Shown here piece after piece: positions 21,576-33,217 of a stretch of 64,000 nt of DNA (positions are counted from its first letter, which is position 1; each line of letters starts with the position of its first letter). Under the pieces are notes generated by a model. It was not told the DNA's origin. It saw only the letters and a program-made list of their open reading frames with translations, and did not search any database. Made by a program: the position numbers and the translations under genes. Location of the stretch: positions 3,596,001-3,660,000 of the forward strand of contig NC_061147.1 in NCBI RefSeq assembly GCF_905220365.1. Reading direction: 5' to 3'. The stretch is from Vanessa cardui (Eukaryota; Arthropoda; Insecta; Lepidoptera; Nymphalidae).

Positions 21576-22973
21576 GTTGTTGTTGATGTATACATCTCAT
21601 AGTGGTCTGTCTTTATCAATATAACAAATGTTTTTAATGCAGCCTTTATTTACTATTTATAATGTGGCGTTACATATACTATATGTTTATAACAATATGT
21701 GGAAAAAATGGATTTTTTTAAGATCATATTCTATTTAATCTCGTCAGAATTAATATCATATTTTTATTAAGCAGTCTGACATTTTATAATTTATGGCAAC
21801 CTTACATGAACGTAATTATATTTGAACTCGACCACGTTCTAGCTTTACTGGATATTTAAGTTTTCGTCTCATCGATTTTAAAGTCGTTTAAAACTTTTGC
21901 TATCAATTACTTAAAGGCGAGTGAAAGACGAGTAAAAACTATTCGCTTTACAATAAATTAAGTTGAGCATCTCTTTGTGTTTTTTTTTAATTATAAATTA
22001 CAAATAATTGTTTATAAGATTTAATATCAACTATTAGAACTAAACAAAACCAATTTATTCAAAGGAATTTGAGTTAGTTGTTATTAATTTTCTTTAATTT
22101 GTTTACATTTCTAATTTTTTTTATATAGCCATTACACCTCTTAACCGGCCAGTAACTTTATTCTTTCTTTGATATATTAAATCCTTGTTACATAGCAAAA
22201 ATTTAGTAAAATGCCACCAAGAATCCTCTCAAATTTTATGCACGTCTACGGCTGCTCATCAAAATGTGACAATAAGCTTTTTTTCCCAGGTCCCATAATC
22301 ACTGGGATATTATCGCTATTTATTTATAAGATAACAAAAATACTTTCAAGAAAAAAAGCTGGCAACATTAAGGTGAAGTAAAAAAAAAAGAAATTTAATC
22401 TTGAAGTTTTGTTAGTCTGTAACATAAAACATGCAGTGTATGGTTAGTTTGTTAAAAAGAAAAACAAAATCCAATCGAAACTAATTTAATCGGACGAGAG
22501 TAACTATTGAGGTTCGTTTCGGCGTTCTCGAAGGTTCATTCAGTACGTTCGAAGTTCAAAACTCTAATGTTTTTAACTTTACATTTAATTTAATCATGAA
22601 CAAACTTTTTATATTCTGTTTCTGAACGTTATTTATATGCGAAAGTAATTTATTTAATTGATTCTCCGCGGTTAAATCAATGAATCGAAATTGATGAAGT
22701 TTCGAATAAAGTGAGTTTAATCTTAAAGAAGAACATGGAATGATTGTTTAAAACTAATACTCAAAATAAAATACTCAAAAAACTTAGTTTCTTACATGAA
22801 ATTTATTCCGGCAATCGTGTTATAATCGTTAAGCACTCTCTGTTAATGTTGTCTTAAATTTTCGCGATTATTACACATTTAAATAAAACTAATTATAACG
22901 GATGAATCGCGTATATTAATTATTTTCTCTCTGTCAATCTTAAAATGATATACAAATATTCATTTTTACCAGA

Positions 22974-23157
22974 CTAATAGGCTGTGCCCGCGACTTCGCG
23001 TGTCTCAGTTTCTAGATTGTACTATATCTTATTAATTCAGTACAGTACTAGTTAGTTGTATGTGGTCCGTGTATATACATTTGTGTATATATATTTAGTA
23101 AAAAGCGGTTTTTTTAAATATTACAAACATACATTCCAATTTTATAATATATATAGC
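22974..23157 (-). mobile_element. Helitron-like element, reverse orientation
   Basis: In reverse it opens near 23157 with TATAAAATTGGAATGTATGT and ends with AAGTCGCGGGCACAGCC. The terminal CTAG has picked up an extra base. Confidence 0.7.
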
Positions 23158-23962
23158 TAAGTATCAGAAACATTAATCGGAAAACTCAGTCTTAAAATTC
23201 ATCGGAACACTAAAATCTATAGTAGGAAACGCAAGGGTTACCTTCAAAACAGTGTTTCATTGTGTTACTGATATACTAGTTGGGTCATAAAATAACAAAA
23301 TTCATAATAAAAGTGAAATAAAATACATTGAAATTTGAGTTTAACGTTTGAAATGCCTGGCATATTCGTATGACTTTTACCGCGAGTAATCCGTAATATC
23401 CACGGTACGTTCGGCATCGCCTACGACTATGAGATTGCTGAAATGGTATCAATTACGCAACTGCGCTATAAAGAAGTATAATGTTTCGGAGTTGGATGTC
23501 AGTTATTTTACTCCAAATTTATGTATACGGTATCGTCCGAACATCATTTCGATTTAAAAGAAAAAACAATAAGGCGTGGCATAATTTCCTAATTTCTTCT
23601 TCGTGTGTTGTAAAATTTGTATTATTTTAATATGCCTGCGTGTTTTTATTTTCACCTCAGACTTGGCCAAAATATTACCCGATGTAAAAATCAAAGAAAA
23701 TGTTCTCTTGTAAAATAGTTATACAGCTTGTGCTCCGTGAATAATACATATTTTGATTTATCAAGAAATCGAGTAATTGTTTTTTGTTTTGTATTTCTAT
23801 CAATAATATCGTTTGTTTGTTGTTATTCAAGTTGTACGGCGAGTTACTCAGAACTATTTTCTGTTCTGATTTGCGAGACGATTCAATCTCTTTGTAATAT
23901 TTAACCTTCTGGAATTGTTTGTGGTGATTTGGAAAATAGCTTATGGAATTACGCTGATTCTC

Positions 23963-23977
23963 AGAGTCCGGGGTCAT
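23963..23977. repeat. Left target-site duplication of the GC-rich insert
   Basis: It carries GTCCGGGGTCAT at its right end, and matches 24532-24546 at 14 of 15 positions. Confidence 0.85.
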
Positions 23978-24534
23978 GGGGTGCATGTCAGTCGCCTCCT
24001 CGTGGCGCACCCTGGGCAACGGGGCCGGCTTGAGCTTGCTCGTCGGCCACGGCTAAGACTGGTTGGCGCCAGGGCGGACCAAGTGAGTGGCCTCGTTGGC
24101 TAGGAGGGAGTGGGAGGGCTCGCTACTCGAGTCTCCCAGGTGTTTTACACCGGCGGTCAGCCTACCATCTTTTCCGCAGCAGGACGTCAGCTTCGTTGAC
24201 GCCAAGCCTCCAGTGGACTCGGGGGAGTTCGTCACATGAGCACGTGGAGGATGAGGAGGAAGGCACGCACTGGGCGCGTTTTCCACGTTAGTCATTCAGC
24301 CGCCTCACGGCGGCTTCCGCTGGTGGGATCGCGGTAGCATGCCCTGGGCGATCCCGTTACCTCACCACTCGGCGGCATGGTGGAAACCCGAGGATGGTTT
24401 TAGTGGATAGGACAGGGCCTTCAGTCCTGGCGCGGGGCCCTTATCGCCCTGGTTGAGTCCCATATACCCGTCCCGGTCCCCCGGATGGGCGGGAAGCGTA
24501 AATGCCTTTCCTCCTCGTAAAACAAAAAAAAAGG
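23978..24534 (+). mobile_element. GC-rich 5'-truncated retroelement insertion with target-site duplication
   Basis: A 557-bp block of markedly GC-rich sequence sits in AT-rich DNA. It ends with an A-rich tail (24519-24532, with a C interruption) and is flanked by GTCCGGGGTCAT at 23966-23977 and again at 24535-24546. The duplication extends to 14 of 15 bases (23963-23977 and 24532-24546). A tail plus a variable target duplication is the mark of LINE-type retrotransposition. No convincing protein domain is visible, so it is probably the 3' UTR of a GC-rich non-LTR element (an R1-type element is my suspicion only). Confidence 0.83.
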
Positions 24535-24546
24535 GTCCGGGGTCAT
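24532..24546. repeat. Right target-site duplication of the GC-rich insert
   Basis: Second copy of the duplicated target, directly after the A-rich tail. Removing the insert restores one continuous AT-rich host sequence. Confidence 0.85.
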
Positions 24547-25089
24547 ATGGAATACCGTATATGATAGCCTAGCCTCGTGTCACAACAAGGCAATAATGCT
24601 AGACATGACGGTCAATGCTGAGGCGAAATATCTTTGCATATGTTTGTACCGTTATAACTCGTAACGACTTTCACTATAACCGAAGTTCATTTATTCTTCC
24701 CCCAGGAAATTGAATTGCTTTTCAATGCTTATAATTGAATAACAATTCAATACTTAGCGTTATTATAACCATTCCACGCTGTTGTAATATTTCACTGGCT
24801 GTTTTTACTTACTTTTTATCACTTATATATGTTTCCAATTTAAATTATTAATAATGATTAGTTGTATATTAACCGACAAGGTTCGATCGAATCTGACATT
24901 TAATCTATAACATAATATATATATAAAGTAAAATGTAATGACTATTATTATGTGAATTAAAAAAAAAAGATTATTGTATACATTTGAACTAGAAAGCGAC
25001 CCAGCTTCTTTAGAGAAGAATAATACAATAAAACAGCATCAAGGATAAGCATTAAAGTTTACATAAATCTTTATGAATTGTACACCATA

Positions 25090-25222
25090 TTTTTTTTTTA
25101 TGGAATAGGTTGGCGGACGAGCATATGGGCATAACAATACTGCGTAATGTTGTTTAGTGGTAGAATATCAGACGAGTGAGTGGTACCTACACAGGCGGGC
25201 TTGCACAAAGCCCTACCGCCAA
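25090..25222 (-). repeat. PA repeat with large internal deletion
   Basis: TATGGAATAGGTTGGCGGAC then, after GCATATGGG, a jump to CATAACAATACTGCG and on to CACAAAGCCCTACCGCC. Confidence 0.86.
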
Positions 25223-25819
25223 GAAATTATCAATAATAAATCTCACGAATCACTCCACAGTGAAAAATGTATGAAATTTCGATGGTCATATAATGGAGCT
25301 GGTTTTATAATATGCAGAGTTGATAACTCTGATGTCATTTCTCTCGTTCCCTGTTCTGTATTAGGCCTATTGATCTGTGCCGGCTTTGTGGCATTCCACT
25401 TTATTGGACAATGGCAAATCTATTTCGCGACTCAGATTCACGTTTCCCATTTCTATTTGAATTCGTCCGATTTTGTTATGACGGTTTGAGTTTAAACACA
25501 ATAGATCTTAATTCAAAACATCTATATTTATAGCCTTAGGGTTTGAAACGCCTTACTGTTTTAGTGGTTGGTTGTTAGGTGTTAGGCAAAAAATGTATCT
25601 TTTCAAATATATTAAAAAAAATTAACTACTAAGAGTTTTTATTTATCAAAATAACAATTTAATAAAACACCAGCTCACCCAACCAGGCGTTGATTTGGCT
25701 ACGTTACATTTAATAATAATGTGATAATGTGATTTGAAACCTTTGAAAAACATTGAGTAAGGGTACTGAATCTACTGCGAACAAACCAGCGATCTTTTTA
25801 CTGATATAAAAGTATAGTA

Positions 25820-26078
25820 TAGAAATAGCTTGGAAATTTCCCACTGCTTGGCTAAGACTCCCTTTGAGGAAGTTTAGGAGCATATATACCAACTCGCTGA
25901 TCCAATGCGTGTTGGTTAGATTTACATGTGGCAGATTTTCGTTGAAATAAGACACGTGCAGGTTTTCTCATGATGTTTTCCTTCACCGCCGAGCTCGTGA
26001 TGAATTGATAGTGTCTGAGTTTGAACTCGCAATCATCGATTAAAATTCACTCGTTCTAACCACTGGGGCATCTCGGCA
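25820..26078 (-). repeat. TS1 SINE, diverged
   Basis: Reverse copy with an internal deletion before the B box; the head end reads ACCACTGGGGCATCTCGGC. Confidence 0.84.
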
Positions 26079-26945
26079 CGGCAGATATGAAAAATAGTTA
26101 TTAAATAAAATTAATCGAAACAAAAATTAATAAAAGATTCCATCACGGAGCCCGAGATAAATTATTATAAATGTACTTGAAAATTCAGCACTGCTTTCCC
26201 GATCTTGAAACCGTGATTTTCAACCAAGGTCTACATAATATGTTCTATTTAGCTTTCACGATTAAAGGTTACGTAACGTTACATATATTTACTGATATAA
26301 TATCAGTATATATGCCATATTTGAAACATAAACTACAAATTGAAGTGAATATGTTTGTAAATATTAAATATCATTAATATAATTTATAACTCTATTTGCT
26401 AAATCCGTTATATACATATTTCGTAGATATAGGGTATAGTTTTGAAACGGAGGCGGTTGGCTAATTCCGAATCTATGAGTATGAAATGAATGCTTTTTTT
26501 ATATTATAGGGGCAAACCAGAAGGAGGCAGGATGATCATTCATTAATAGAAAATGAATATTTGCAACACCTGGAAGTTTGTAGTCGTTACGAGCCTTTGA
26601 GTAATGTGTAGGCTCTATTGTTTAAGGTTATCCAGTTTCATCGATTTGGAAAAACCGACAATGAAAGGGGTAATCAAAATATTATTCAATATTATTCAGC
26701 TAGGAACCGAGTCCGTTGTGTTTGCAAAAGAACATCCTGTTTATAAGCAACTTCAAAAAAAGGAGTGTTCTCAATTCGACCCGTATCTATATTTTTTTAT
26801 GTTTGTTAGCCGATTACTTTCAATAATACGTGTTTAAATCAAATTATTTTATTACTTATTAGTGATCACTTTAAAGCGGTGTTATTTTTTAGAAAAAATA
26901 TTTTATCAAATTCGATAGTATTTTAATCAACTGGGATCTGAGAAA

Positions 26946-26985
26946 TTTTGTAAAAGGCCCATCATAGGGCACCAATTTTACAAAA
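26946..26985. repeat. Hairpin-forming inverted repeat
   Basis: Outer arms TTTTGTAAAA and TTTTACAAAA (10 bp) with an inner GGCCC/GGGC pairing. Confidence 0.8.
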
Positions 26986-27326
26986 CGCTATCGTTGCCAT
27001 TCAGCTATTTCTCTATTCTACTAAAAACAATCCAGTTGCGGTCCAGCCGATCTTGGTTTGGAATTCAATGAGGATCGCATCAGAGAATATAAATTAGTGG
27101 AATTGACCCTCAGCTACGATTGAGGTTTATTTTTGTGAGGGATGATCGAAGTTGGATTGCTTTTGAATTGGGAAAGTATAATCACTGTTATTTGATAGTA
27201 GGATTGGCCCTCAGGTTTGGAATGACCTTGAAATCCACAGGATTATAAACGCTAGTTTTGCATTAAATAATTTGAACTGTTAAAAAAAAACAATTGCCAG
27301 CCATACGAGCGCATTATAAGCTTAAG

Positions 27327-27595
27327 ATATGGCCCAGTGGTTAGAGAGGTTAACTGGTGAATTCAAACTCAGGCAAGCATGGAATTTTTATGTGCTCAAT
27401 TTGTGTTTTTAATTCAACTCAGGCTTAGCGGTGAAGGAAAACATCGTGGGGAAATCTGCACGTGTCTGATTTAAACAAAATTCTGCCACATGTGAATTAA
27501 CAAAACCTAATTGGAGTAACGTAGTGAAATATTCTCCGAAACTCAAAGGAATAGGAGGCCTTAGCCTAGAAGTTTGGGAAATTTACAGGCTGTTA
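27327..27595 (+). repeat. TS1 SINE, diverged
   Basis: ATGGCCCAGTGGTTAGAG head, AAGGAAAACATCGTGGGG body, TTACAGGCTGTTACT tail. It lies 180 bp beyond the donor of the signal-peptide exon. Confidence 0.85.
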
Positions 27596-27779
27596 CTATA
27601 CCATAATATAATAATATATTGTAAACTTAGCGATCGCGTAATGAAGGACATCCATCCCTTTCCCCCGAAAAGACGGAGCGCCTATCACTAATATTTTAAT
27701 GCATATTCCGATGGAGAAGTTCTGCTATAAAAAAGCCAATTTTCAGGGTAAAAACAAAACGCTGTAAGTATAAACTCAC

Positions 27780-27946
27780 CGCCACATAGCTTTCAGTTGG
27801 TCACAAGTCGGTTCATCCGGCTTGACGTCACGATCTCTGACCCTTGCTGGGCGAGGAGACAGTAATGGTTCCTGGTCTATGCGCTGAGCGATTGCGCATG
27901 CGCAAATACATGCGATGAGACTCCAAGTCTGCCACAGAGACAGCAT
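27780..27946 (-). CDS. First coding exon of a secreted prohormone-like protein (signal peptide exon)
   Basis: Read on the minus strand, a pyrimidine-rich stretch ending TTTGTTTCAG (27948-27957) is followed by one G (27947) and an ATG (27946-27944). Fifty-five codons plus two bases stay open up to a GTGAGT donor (27779-27774). The peptide opens with MLSLWQTWSLIACICACAIA, a typical signal peptide with a hydrophobic core at about residues 8-20 and likely cleavage before QR. A basic, proline-rich stretch follows, then an acidic segment and a lone Cys at residue 48 in PTCDQLKAMW. The exon ends inside an Arg codon (CG), completed exactly by the first base of the exon at 11864. The acceptor one base before the ATG implies at least one 5' UTR exon further right. 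GC content and codon use differ sharply from the surrounding AT-rich DNA. No nearby TE resembles it. I do not recognise the family by name; secretion is inferred from the N-terminus. Confidence 0.82.
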
Positions 27947-28109
27947 CCTGAAACAAATAGGGAGACTAAATTAGTAAATAATTAATTGTAATAAAATACA
28001 CATCATAGCATACAACAGTCTCCTAGCTGACTAAGGCCTCAGACGTAAATGCAGCTTGCAAGCTTTACAGCTTTAATTACGCTGGCGTAGCAGTTTCCAT
28101 ACCATTGAC

Positions 28110-28385
28110 TTGGATTGCCTATTGGTGACCTGATTTTAAATGGTCATTACCAGCCACACATTGGCACTGTAAGAAATATTAATAATCACATCGTCAATGT
28201 GACTTAAATCTTGGGAACTCAGCTGTCTGTCTGTTCCATGGGTGAGTAGTTATACTAGCTCACTCAGCTTTTAAACCGAAACATAAAAATACTAAGTATT
28301 GCTGTTTGGCAACAAAATATTTCATGATAAGGTATCTAACCACATATGATTCGCACAAAGCCCTACCACAAAGTTACCATCCACC
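28110..28385 (-). repeat. PA repeat, old copy
   Basis: GGCACTGTAAGAAATATTAA, CTTGGGAACTCAGCTGTCTG, TTAAACCGAAACATAAAAAT and GCACAAAGCCCTACCAC in family order with many changes. It lies just upstream (by the gene's direction) of the first coding exon. Confidence 0.8.
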
Positions 28386-29852
28386 GTCTAGTACTATAAG
28401 ATTATAAAGAAATATCACAGAAGCTGTTACTGGTCACAACTAATATACGTTGATAATAGAAAACAATCATCCATTATATGCTATAGATCTATTCAGGAAG
28501 GCAATTTGGAGGGGCCAAATCGAATCATCGACGTTGAATGTCTTAATTTGTACATTAATAATGTTACGCACACTAAGATATAAGCACGACCGTTACCCAT
28601 CTAATGCACGCCAATAATTTAACATGGAAGAGACCGCCTACGGTTATGAATAGATCGAAAGCTGGTGCTGTTAATTTTGTGATCGAAATTCCTCCTGTAT
28701 TAATTACGCAGGCTCGTTCGACCTTCATAATTGAGTAACGTAATACGATATAGTGCTGTCATGTAAAATAGCTACGTATCTGCTGGCGTTCCAATGTACC
28801 TGTCTGAATTCGTAATTTGACCAAAGTGTGATTCTGGAAGAATTTGCATGCTCGTGAAATGGTGATAAGCGACTCACAGTGATACGCCATTTTGATACTT
28901 ATATCCTTTGTTTTATGGTTATTATAGCAAACGTTGCATATCAAATTCTGACATTTCACGTTCGTGGTCCGCGGTAATTTCGACTTTTTTGTACTGTATA
29001 TGTGTTCATATTTATTTTGGACTTTAAATATTACTTTTATTATTTTATTTTTTATATTATTATTATTAATATCTAAAGACACATTGTCAATGATCAATGC
29101 TATCATGTTATAATATAAAGGTACTATTGAAAACCGATGTTGAGCTTTACCACCAGACCGATATAAATAATCTCGTTGCGTTAAATCAGCCGCTTACAGT
29201 TAAAGATTACCAATATATGCACGGTGGTCCAAGAATAATTTTTAGCCTTTTTTGAAATTCATAATTTAATAGCTTAGTACTAAACACGATGGAAAAAATA
29301 GCCGTTGTTAATAAAGGCTGTCTGTGACTATTTATATATATTTATAGTTTCTGAAATTCTGAAAAAAAGGCTGAAATTTGTTAGGTAGGTTTCTTATATG
29401 ATGTAGATCGTTATAATTGGATTTTAAGGGGGTAAAACGGGAAAATGGATTGTGCTTTATACATTATTTACTCTATGATATGAAGAGCGTAGCTACCAAA
29501 AACAATAAGGGAACTGTAACATACAAGTATTAACAAAATTAAATTCGATTGAAACCGCGAAACCCAGAAGTTAATAAAGTAAATTAATAATGTCGTATCG
29601 AATGTTATATGCCTCGTAAATGAACACATGCGTGGGAATTGTGGAGGTAAAAAATTTGGAATACTTTGGGACGCGAATCTCATATTGATTTTCATCCGAG
29701 ACGTAGACCGTGATGAGATCAGGGATTTATAAGCATTTGACATTTAATCTATCTTTGTTATGAATCCGAGCGTAATTCTCAAGTTATATATGATATATGA
29801 AATGTCATGAATCATTGGATATGTACCAAAGGTTTTACGGTAAAAGTACCTA
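28386..29852. other. Upstream DNA, nothing recognised
   Basis: Includes a 115-codon minus-strand frame (28759-29106) that is low-complexity, Asn/Lys/Ile-rich and probably chance. Confidence 0.45.
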
Positions 29853-30045
29853 CAGTCGGGGTAAGAAAAGGTTCGTCACTTTAAGATCTGCTTTCGTATG
29901 CTCAGTATGAGCGATAATCTGCTTTACCGATCGAGAATGACATATTGCGTTGCAATGGTTTGATGTTTATATTCAAAAGGTACTAAGAGTTTAAGACTTG
30001 ATAAAGGAATTAATTTGAAAATTGACGAAGGTTTTCTTCTAAACG
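29853..30045 (+). mobile_element. Shorter relative of the CAGTC-ended MITE
   Basis: Starts TA then CAGTCGGGGTAAGAAAAGG and continues through CTCAGTATGAGCGATAA, both matching the right part of the 6426-6774 element in reverse. It then jumps to GAAAATTGACGAAGGTTTTC, the opposite end. The last 15 or so bases of the right terminal repeat are lost. The middle is deleted by about 150 bp. Confidence 0.8.
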
Positions 30046-30319
30046 AATTTATTAAAATATCAATACATAACTCATTGTCAGTTTTTATTAAAAAAGGTAT
30101 TATAATAAATGTATTAATATAGTAAAAAAGAGTAAATGTAGCTTATAGTTAATGTTTACTTTAGATAGACTAACTGGGATTTAATCTGCGCTCTCATTGG
30201 TTGCATATAGCGTCATAATTTACAATCGACCAATGACTGATCGGATTAAAGTCACATTAGTTAATTTGACGTTAATCAGTGGTTCAGAAATATTCTGAAT
30301 ATACAATACGGACGCAATT

Positions 30320-31128
30320 TTGTAAGTTTTTAACACACAGTAAAAAAAATAAAATCCTAACCAACGGAATTCCTCAAGATATTACGGTAAAAAAAATGAA
30401 AAGATCGAATACGTAAAAAAGTATATATACCTGGGACAACTCGTAACTTTTGAAAACAATACAGGAAAAGAAATTAAAAGAAGGATAACTCTAGCGTGGA
30501 AGAAATACTGTGGATCGAAAGAAATAATGAAAAACAACGAAATTCATGTAAATATTAAGAAGAGACTTTTTGAAATAACGATATTACCCTGCTTAACATA
30601 CGGATGTCAGACTTGGTCATTAAGGAAACAAGATGAAGATAGATTAGCCATCTGCCAACGTGAGATGGAAAGAAGCATACTCGGTTTAAAACTATCTGAT
30701 AAGGTCAGCAATATCAGTATTAGGAAAATAACCAAAATAACAGATGTGAGGAAAAGAGCGAGACTACTCAAATGGCATTGGGCAGGACACGTATGTAGAA
30801 TGAACAATACCAGATGGGCAAAACGCCTAACAGAATGGGTACCAAGAGACATAAAAAGAAGAAGAGGACGACCAAGCAAAAGGTGGAATGACATCTTTAA
30901 CCAAAGACGGGGGCCCTTATGGATGCGTGAGGCACGGGAACGTGAAGAGTGGAAAGGTTTAGGAGAGGCCTACGCCAGAGAGGCGACAACTACTTGTTAA
31001 ATTTAAAATATTTTTTTTTCCCTTATAATACACTTGTTTACTTAGAAATAAAATTTAGATCTAGCAATATAAACTATAAAAGTATAAGTTGTAAGTAGTA
31101 GAAATAAAGGCTATTTTTTTTTTTTTTT
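30320..31128 (+). mobile_element. RTE-like LINE, 5'-truncated 3' end
   Basis: This holds the downstream part of an endonuclease-reverse transcriptase frame, then a 3' UTR of about 110 bp ending in AAATAAAGGCTA and a T-rich run at 31114-31128. It is truncated on the left near 30320. A TS2 SINE in the opposite orientation begins at once on the right. The reverse transcriptase core is missing; only the region after it is kept. Confidence 0.85.
30395..31000 (+). pseudogene. RTE-like endonuclease-reverse transcriptase C-terminal region
   Basis: The frame is open from about 30395 to a TAA at 30998-31000. It reads EKIEYVKKYIYLGQLV, then ILPCLTYGCQTWSLRK, AICQREMERSILGL, RLLKWHWAGHVCRM and RRRGRPSKRWNDI, ending GLGEAYAREA. 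This order of motifs is the conserved tail that follows the polymerase domain in RTE-type LINEs common in insects. The frame upstream (ILTNGIPQDITV, from 30354) is offset and joins only across a run of A at 30389-30396, so a frameshift lies there. No start or catalytic YADD-type motif is present. It is likely a decayed or truncated copy with no function of its own. Confidence 0.87.
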
Positions 31129-31129
31129 T

Positions 31130-31366
31130 AAATAAATAAATATGAGACAATATCACATACATTACTCTGATCCCAATGTAAGTAACTAAGCCCCTTGTGA
31201 TATGGAAAATCAGAAGTAACAACGGTACCACAAACACCCAAACCCAAGACGACATAGAAAACTAATGATAATCTACATCGACCCAGCCGGGAATCGAACC
31301 CAGGACCTCGGGCTTATACCCATGAAAACCGGTGTTCACACCACTCGACCACGGAGGTCGTCAAAA
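31130..31366 (-). repeat. TS2 SINE
   Basis: Full-length reverse copy from AAATAAATAAATATGAGACA to CGACCACGGAGGTCGTC, placed back to back with the RTE-like LINE tail. Confidence 0.9.
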
Positions 31367-31799
31367 TAGTATTATATGTGTTGTCTGCGGCTCTGCTCTC
31401 GTTTTAGGGGTTGGTCGTCAGGAATAAAGTTTAATTGTGTTTCGTAATAAATTTCATCAAACTCATTTTCGTGGTTTGGCCTTAAGTCAGTCAGACAGAC
31501 AGACTTTCGCATTTACAATATTAGTATTGATTTAAATCAGTAAGAATTTCTTTCATTTTTTAATTGATCACGAATTTAAGCTTAATTTAATTAAGTAATT
31601 TATATTTGTTTTCACTGCAAACTTTCACAACAGTACCCGAAGGAACTTTCGAAATTTAACACTGAAGTTAAAATAAACCGTTACAAGTAATGTTAGTTTT
31701 TCGCTTAGTTGGAGAATGTTAGGACCCCACTCAGTTAGGGATTTGAGGTCCTCTGAAGTTTCGCTGATATTCTAAGCAGCTCTGTGGAAGTTAGTATTG

Positions 31800-31885
31800 T
31801 TTACACTCTTGTGGGTCGGCAAGCACTTAAATCTGTTGTTTCGGCGCCGGGCACCCCCCGGTCGAGCAATATTACTTTCTCATTC
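31800..31885. other. Short GC-rich island
   Basis: GTGGGTCGGCAAGCACTTAA, GGCGCCGGGCACCCCCCGG. Unlike its flanks and not matched elsewhere in the window. It may be the tip of an unknown element or a 5' UTR piece. Confidence 0.3.
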
Positions 31886-32136
31886 GATTATAAGAATAGA
31901 AACAGAGAGAGCACCTGTATTGACCAAAACATTTATGGTTATTGTTTATTGTTTATTGTAAAAAGTTACACCATCGACTTATCACTAAACACTTAAAAAA
32001 AATAAAATATTTAATATGGGTAACATTCGAGGTGATACATCTTTATAGGTTATCACCGTCAAGTTTGCTGTGACCAAAATTGCTTCATTATTATCAAAGA
32101 TTTTGATTTCGTTTTATAATTTCTAGTACTACTTTT

Positions 32137-32390
32137 TATTGCATAGTATAAAACAAAGTACCGCTGTCTGCTCTATGTATTCTTAGATCTTTAAAATTAC
32201 GCAACGGATTTTGATGCGGTATTTTTAATAGATAGAGTGATTCAAGAGGAAGGTTTTTATATATATCACATGGACAATATAGTAAAGAATCACTGATCAT
32301 TTTAGATGTTTCTAATGTGATGTCGAAAATAAATAAATTTTGTAGTATTATATGGTATCAGTTATTGTAATCGTGGGAAGTCAAAGCGGG
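32137..32390 (+). mobile_element. Helitron-like element, second family
   Basis: GCATAGTATAAAACAAAGTA, ACGCAACGGATTTTGATGCG and TTCTAATGTGATGTCGAAAA match the other copies. The 3' end is degraded. Confidence 0.74.
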
Positions 32391-33023
32391 TCACTTGTAA
32401 AAAATAAGACAAAAAAGTCGTCTTTATTTGTCCAATGTTACCTTATCGTTCAGATAACAATGAAATATGCATGTTGCTCTTGGATGGACTTTTAATAACT
32501 TCAAAAACTTCAAGATAGTTCCGAACACCAGAACCACGATTAGTGTTTGATTAATTTCCACACACTCATCTTTAATGCAAATCTAACACAGGCGAAACCA
32601 CGAAGCATAACTATGTGTTATAAAAATGAAATAAATGAAACTTATTGAAAAAATACGAATTTATTTTCGGATGTAAGTATCAAAGACCCAACATAAAGGA
32701 CCAATTGAATATTTTCCAAATATGTTTCCACCAAAAATTTCAGTATGAACATTTCCTATAAATCTATTAAAGGCTGTGCTACCTACACAGGCGTTAAGCC
32801 CATTTATCCTTTAGTGACTTCAATAAAGCCGACATTCCGTGTAATCGGATGCCTCGTCGCAACTTATTTGACGTGTTACCAAGTTGTAACATGTCCATTG
32901 TTATTTAAAGACGTCTAGCTGACGTAACGGGAGCGTCACGTGTTACGGTATTGTTTCATTTTTATTATTCATAACAAATGTTTAAACTTTGTGTTCATCC
33001 GTCAAACGGATGGAATATATACT

Positions 33024-33217
33024 ATCTATACTAATATTATAAATGGGAAAGTAACTATGTCTGTCTGTTTGTCGTTTTTTTTTTCAAGAAAAACTCAATG
33101 AACCGAATTTGATGAAATTTCCTGTGAAGCAGACTTGAACTCCAAAAAACGACGTAGACTTGCCTAACACATGATAACCAAGCCCTAAAATACGAGCGAA
33201 GCCGCGGGAAAGGATTA
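33024..33217 (+). mobile_element. Helitron-like element, third family
   Basis: Begins CTATACTAATATTATAAATG, contains GTCTGTCTGTTTGTCG and CCGAATTTGATGAAATTTCC, and ends CGAAGCCGCGGG near a TTAGT. Start fragments of the same family occur in reverse at about 31480-31520, 50388-50450 and 51640-51718, and forward at 47520-47645 and 49780-49900. Confidence 0.68.

Larger units (their letters stand above)
20000..22970. other. Intron DNA, mostly unidentified
   Basis: Besides the TS1 tail at 21478 and the repeat at 21080, a possible worn Helitron-like end (GGCAACAACTAGT near 20540) is the only structure seen. Confidence 0.45.
24548..27325. other. Intron DNA with two repeats, otherwise unidentified
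   Basis: Apart from the PA copy at 25090 and TS1 at 25820, the stretch 26840-27300 holds moderately complex sequence (GTTGCGGTCCAGCCGATC and its surroundings) that I cannot place. Confidence 0.45.

Noticed and set aside
24053..24295. 80-codon minus-strand frame in the GC-rich insert
   Set aside because: The insert's orientation is plus (A tail at the right), and GC-rich DNA has few stops, so the frame is likely chance.
28759..29106. 115-codon minus-strand open frame
   Set aside because: Low-complexity Asn/Lys/Ile-rich start, AT-driven composition, no family resemblance; probably chance.
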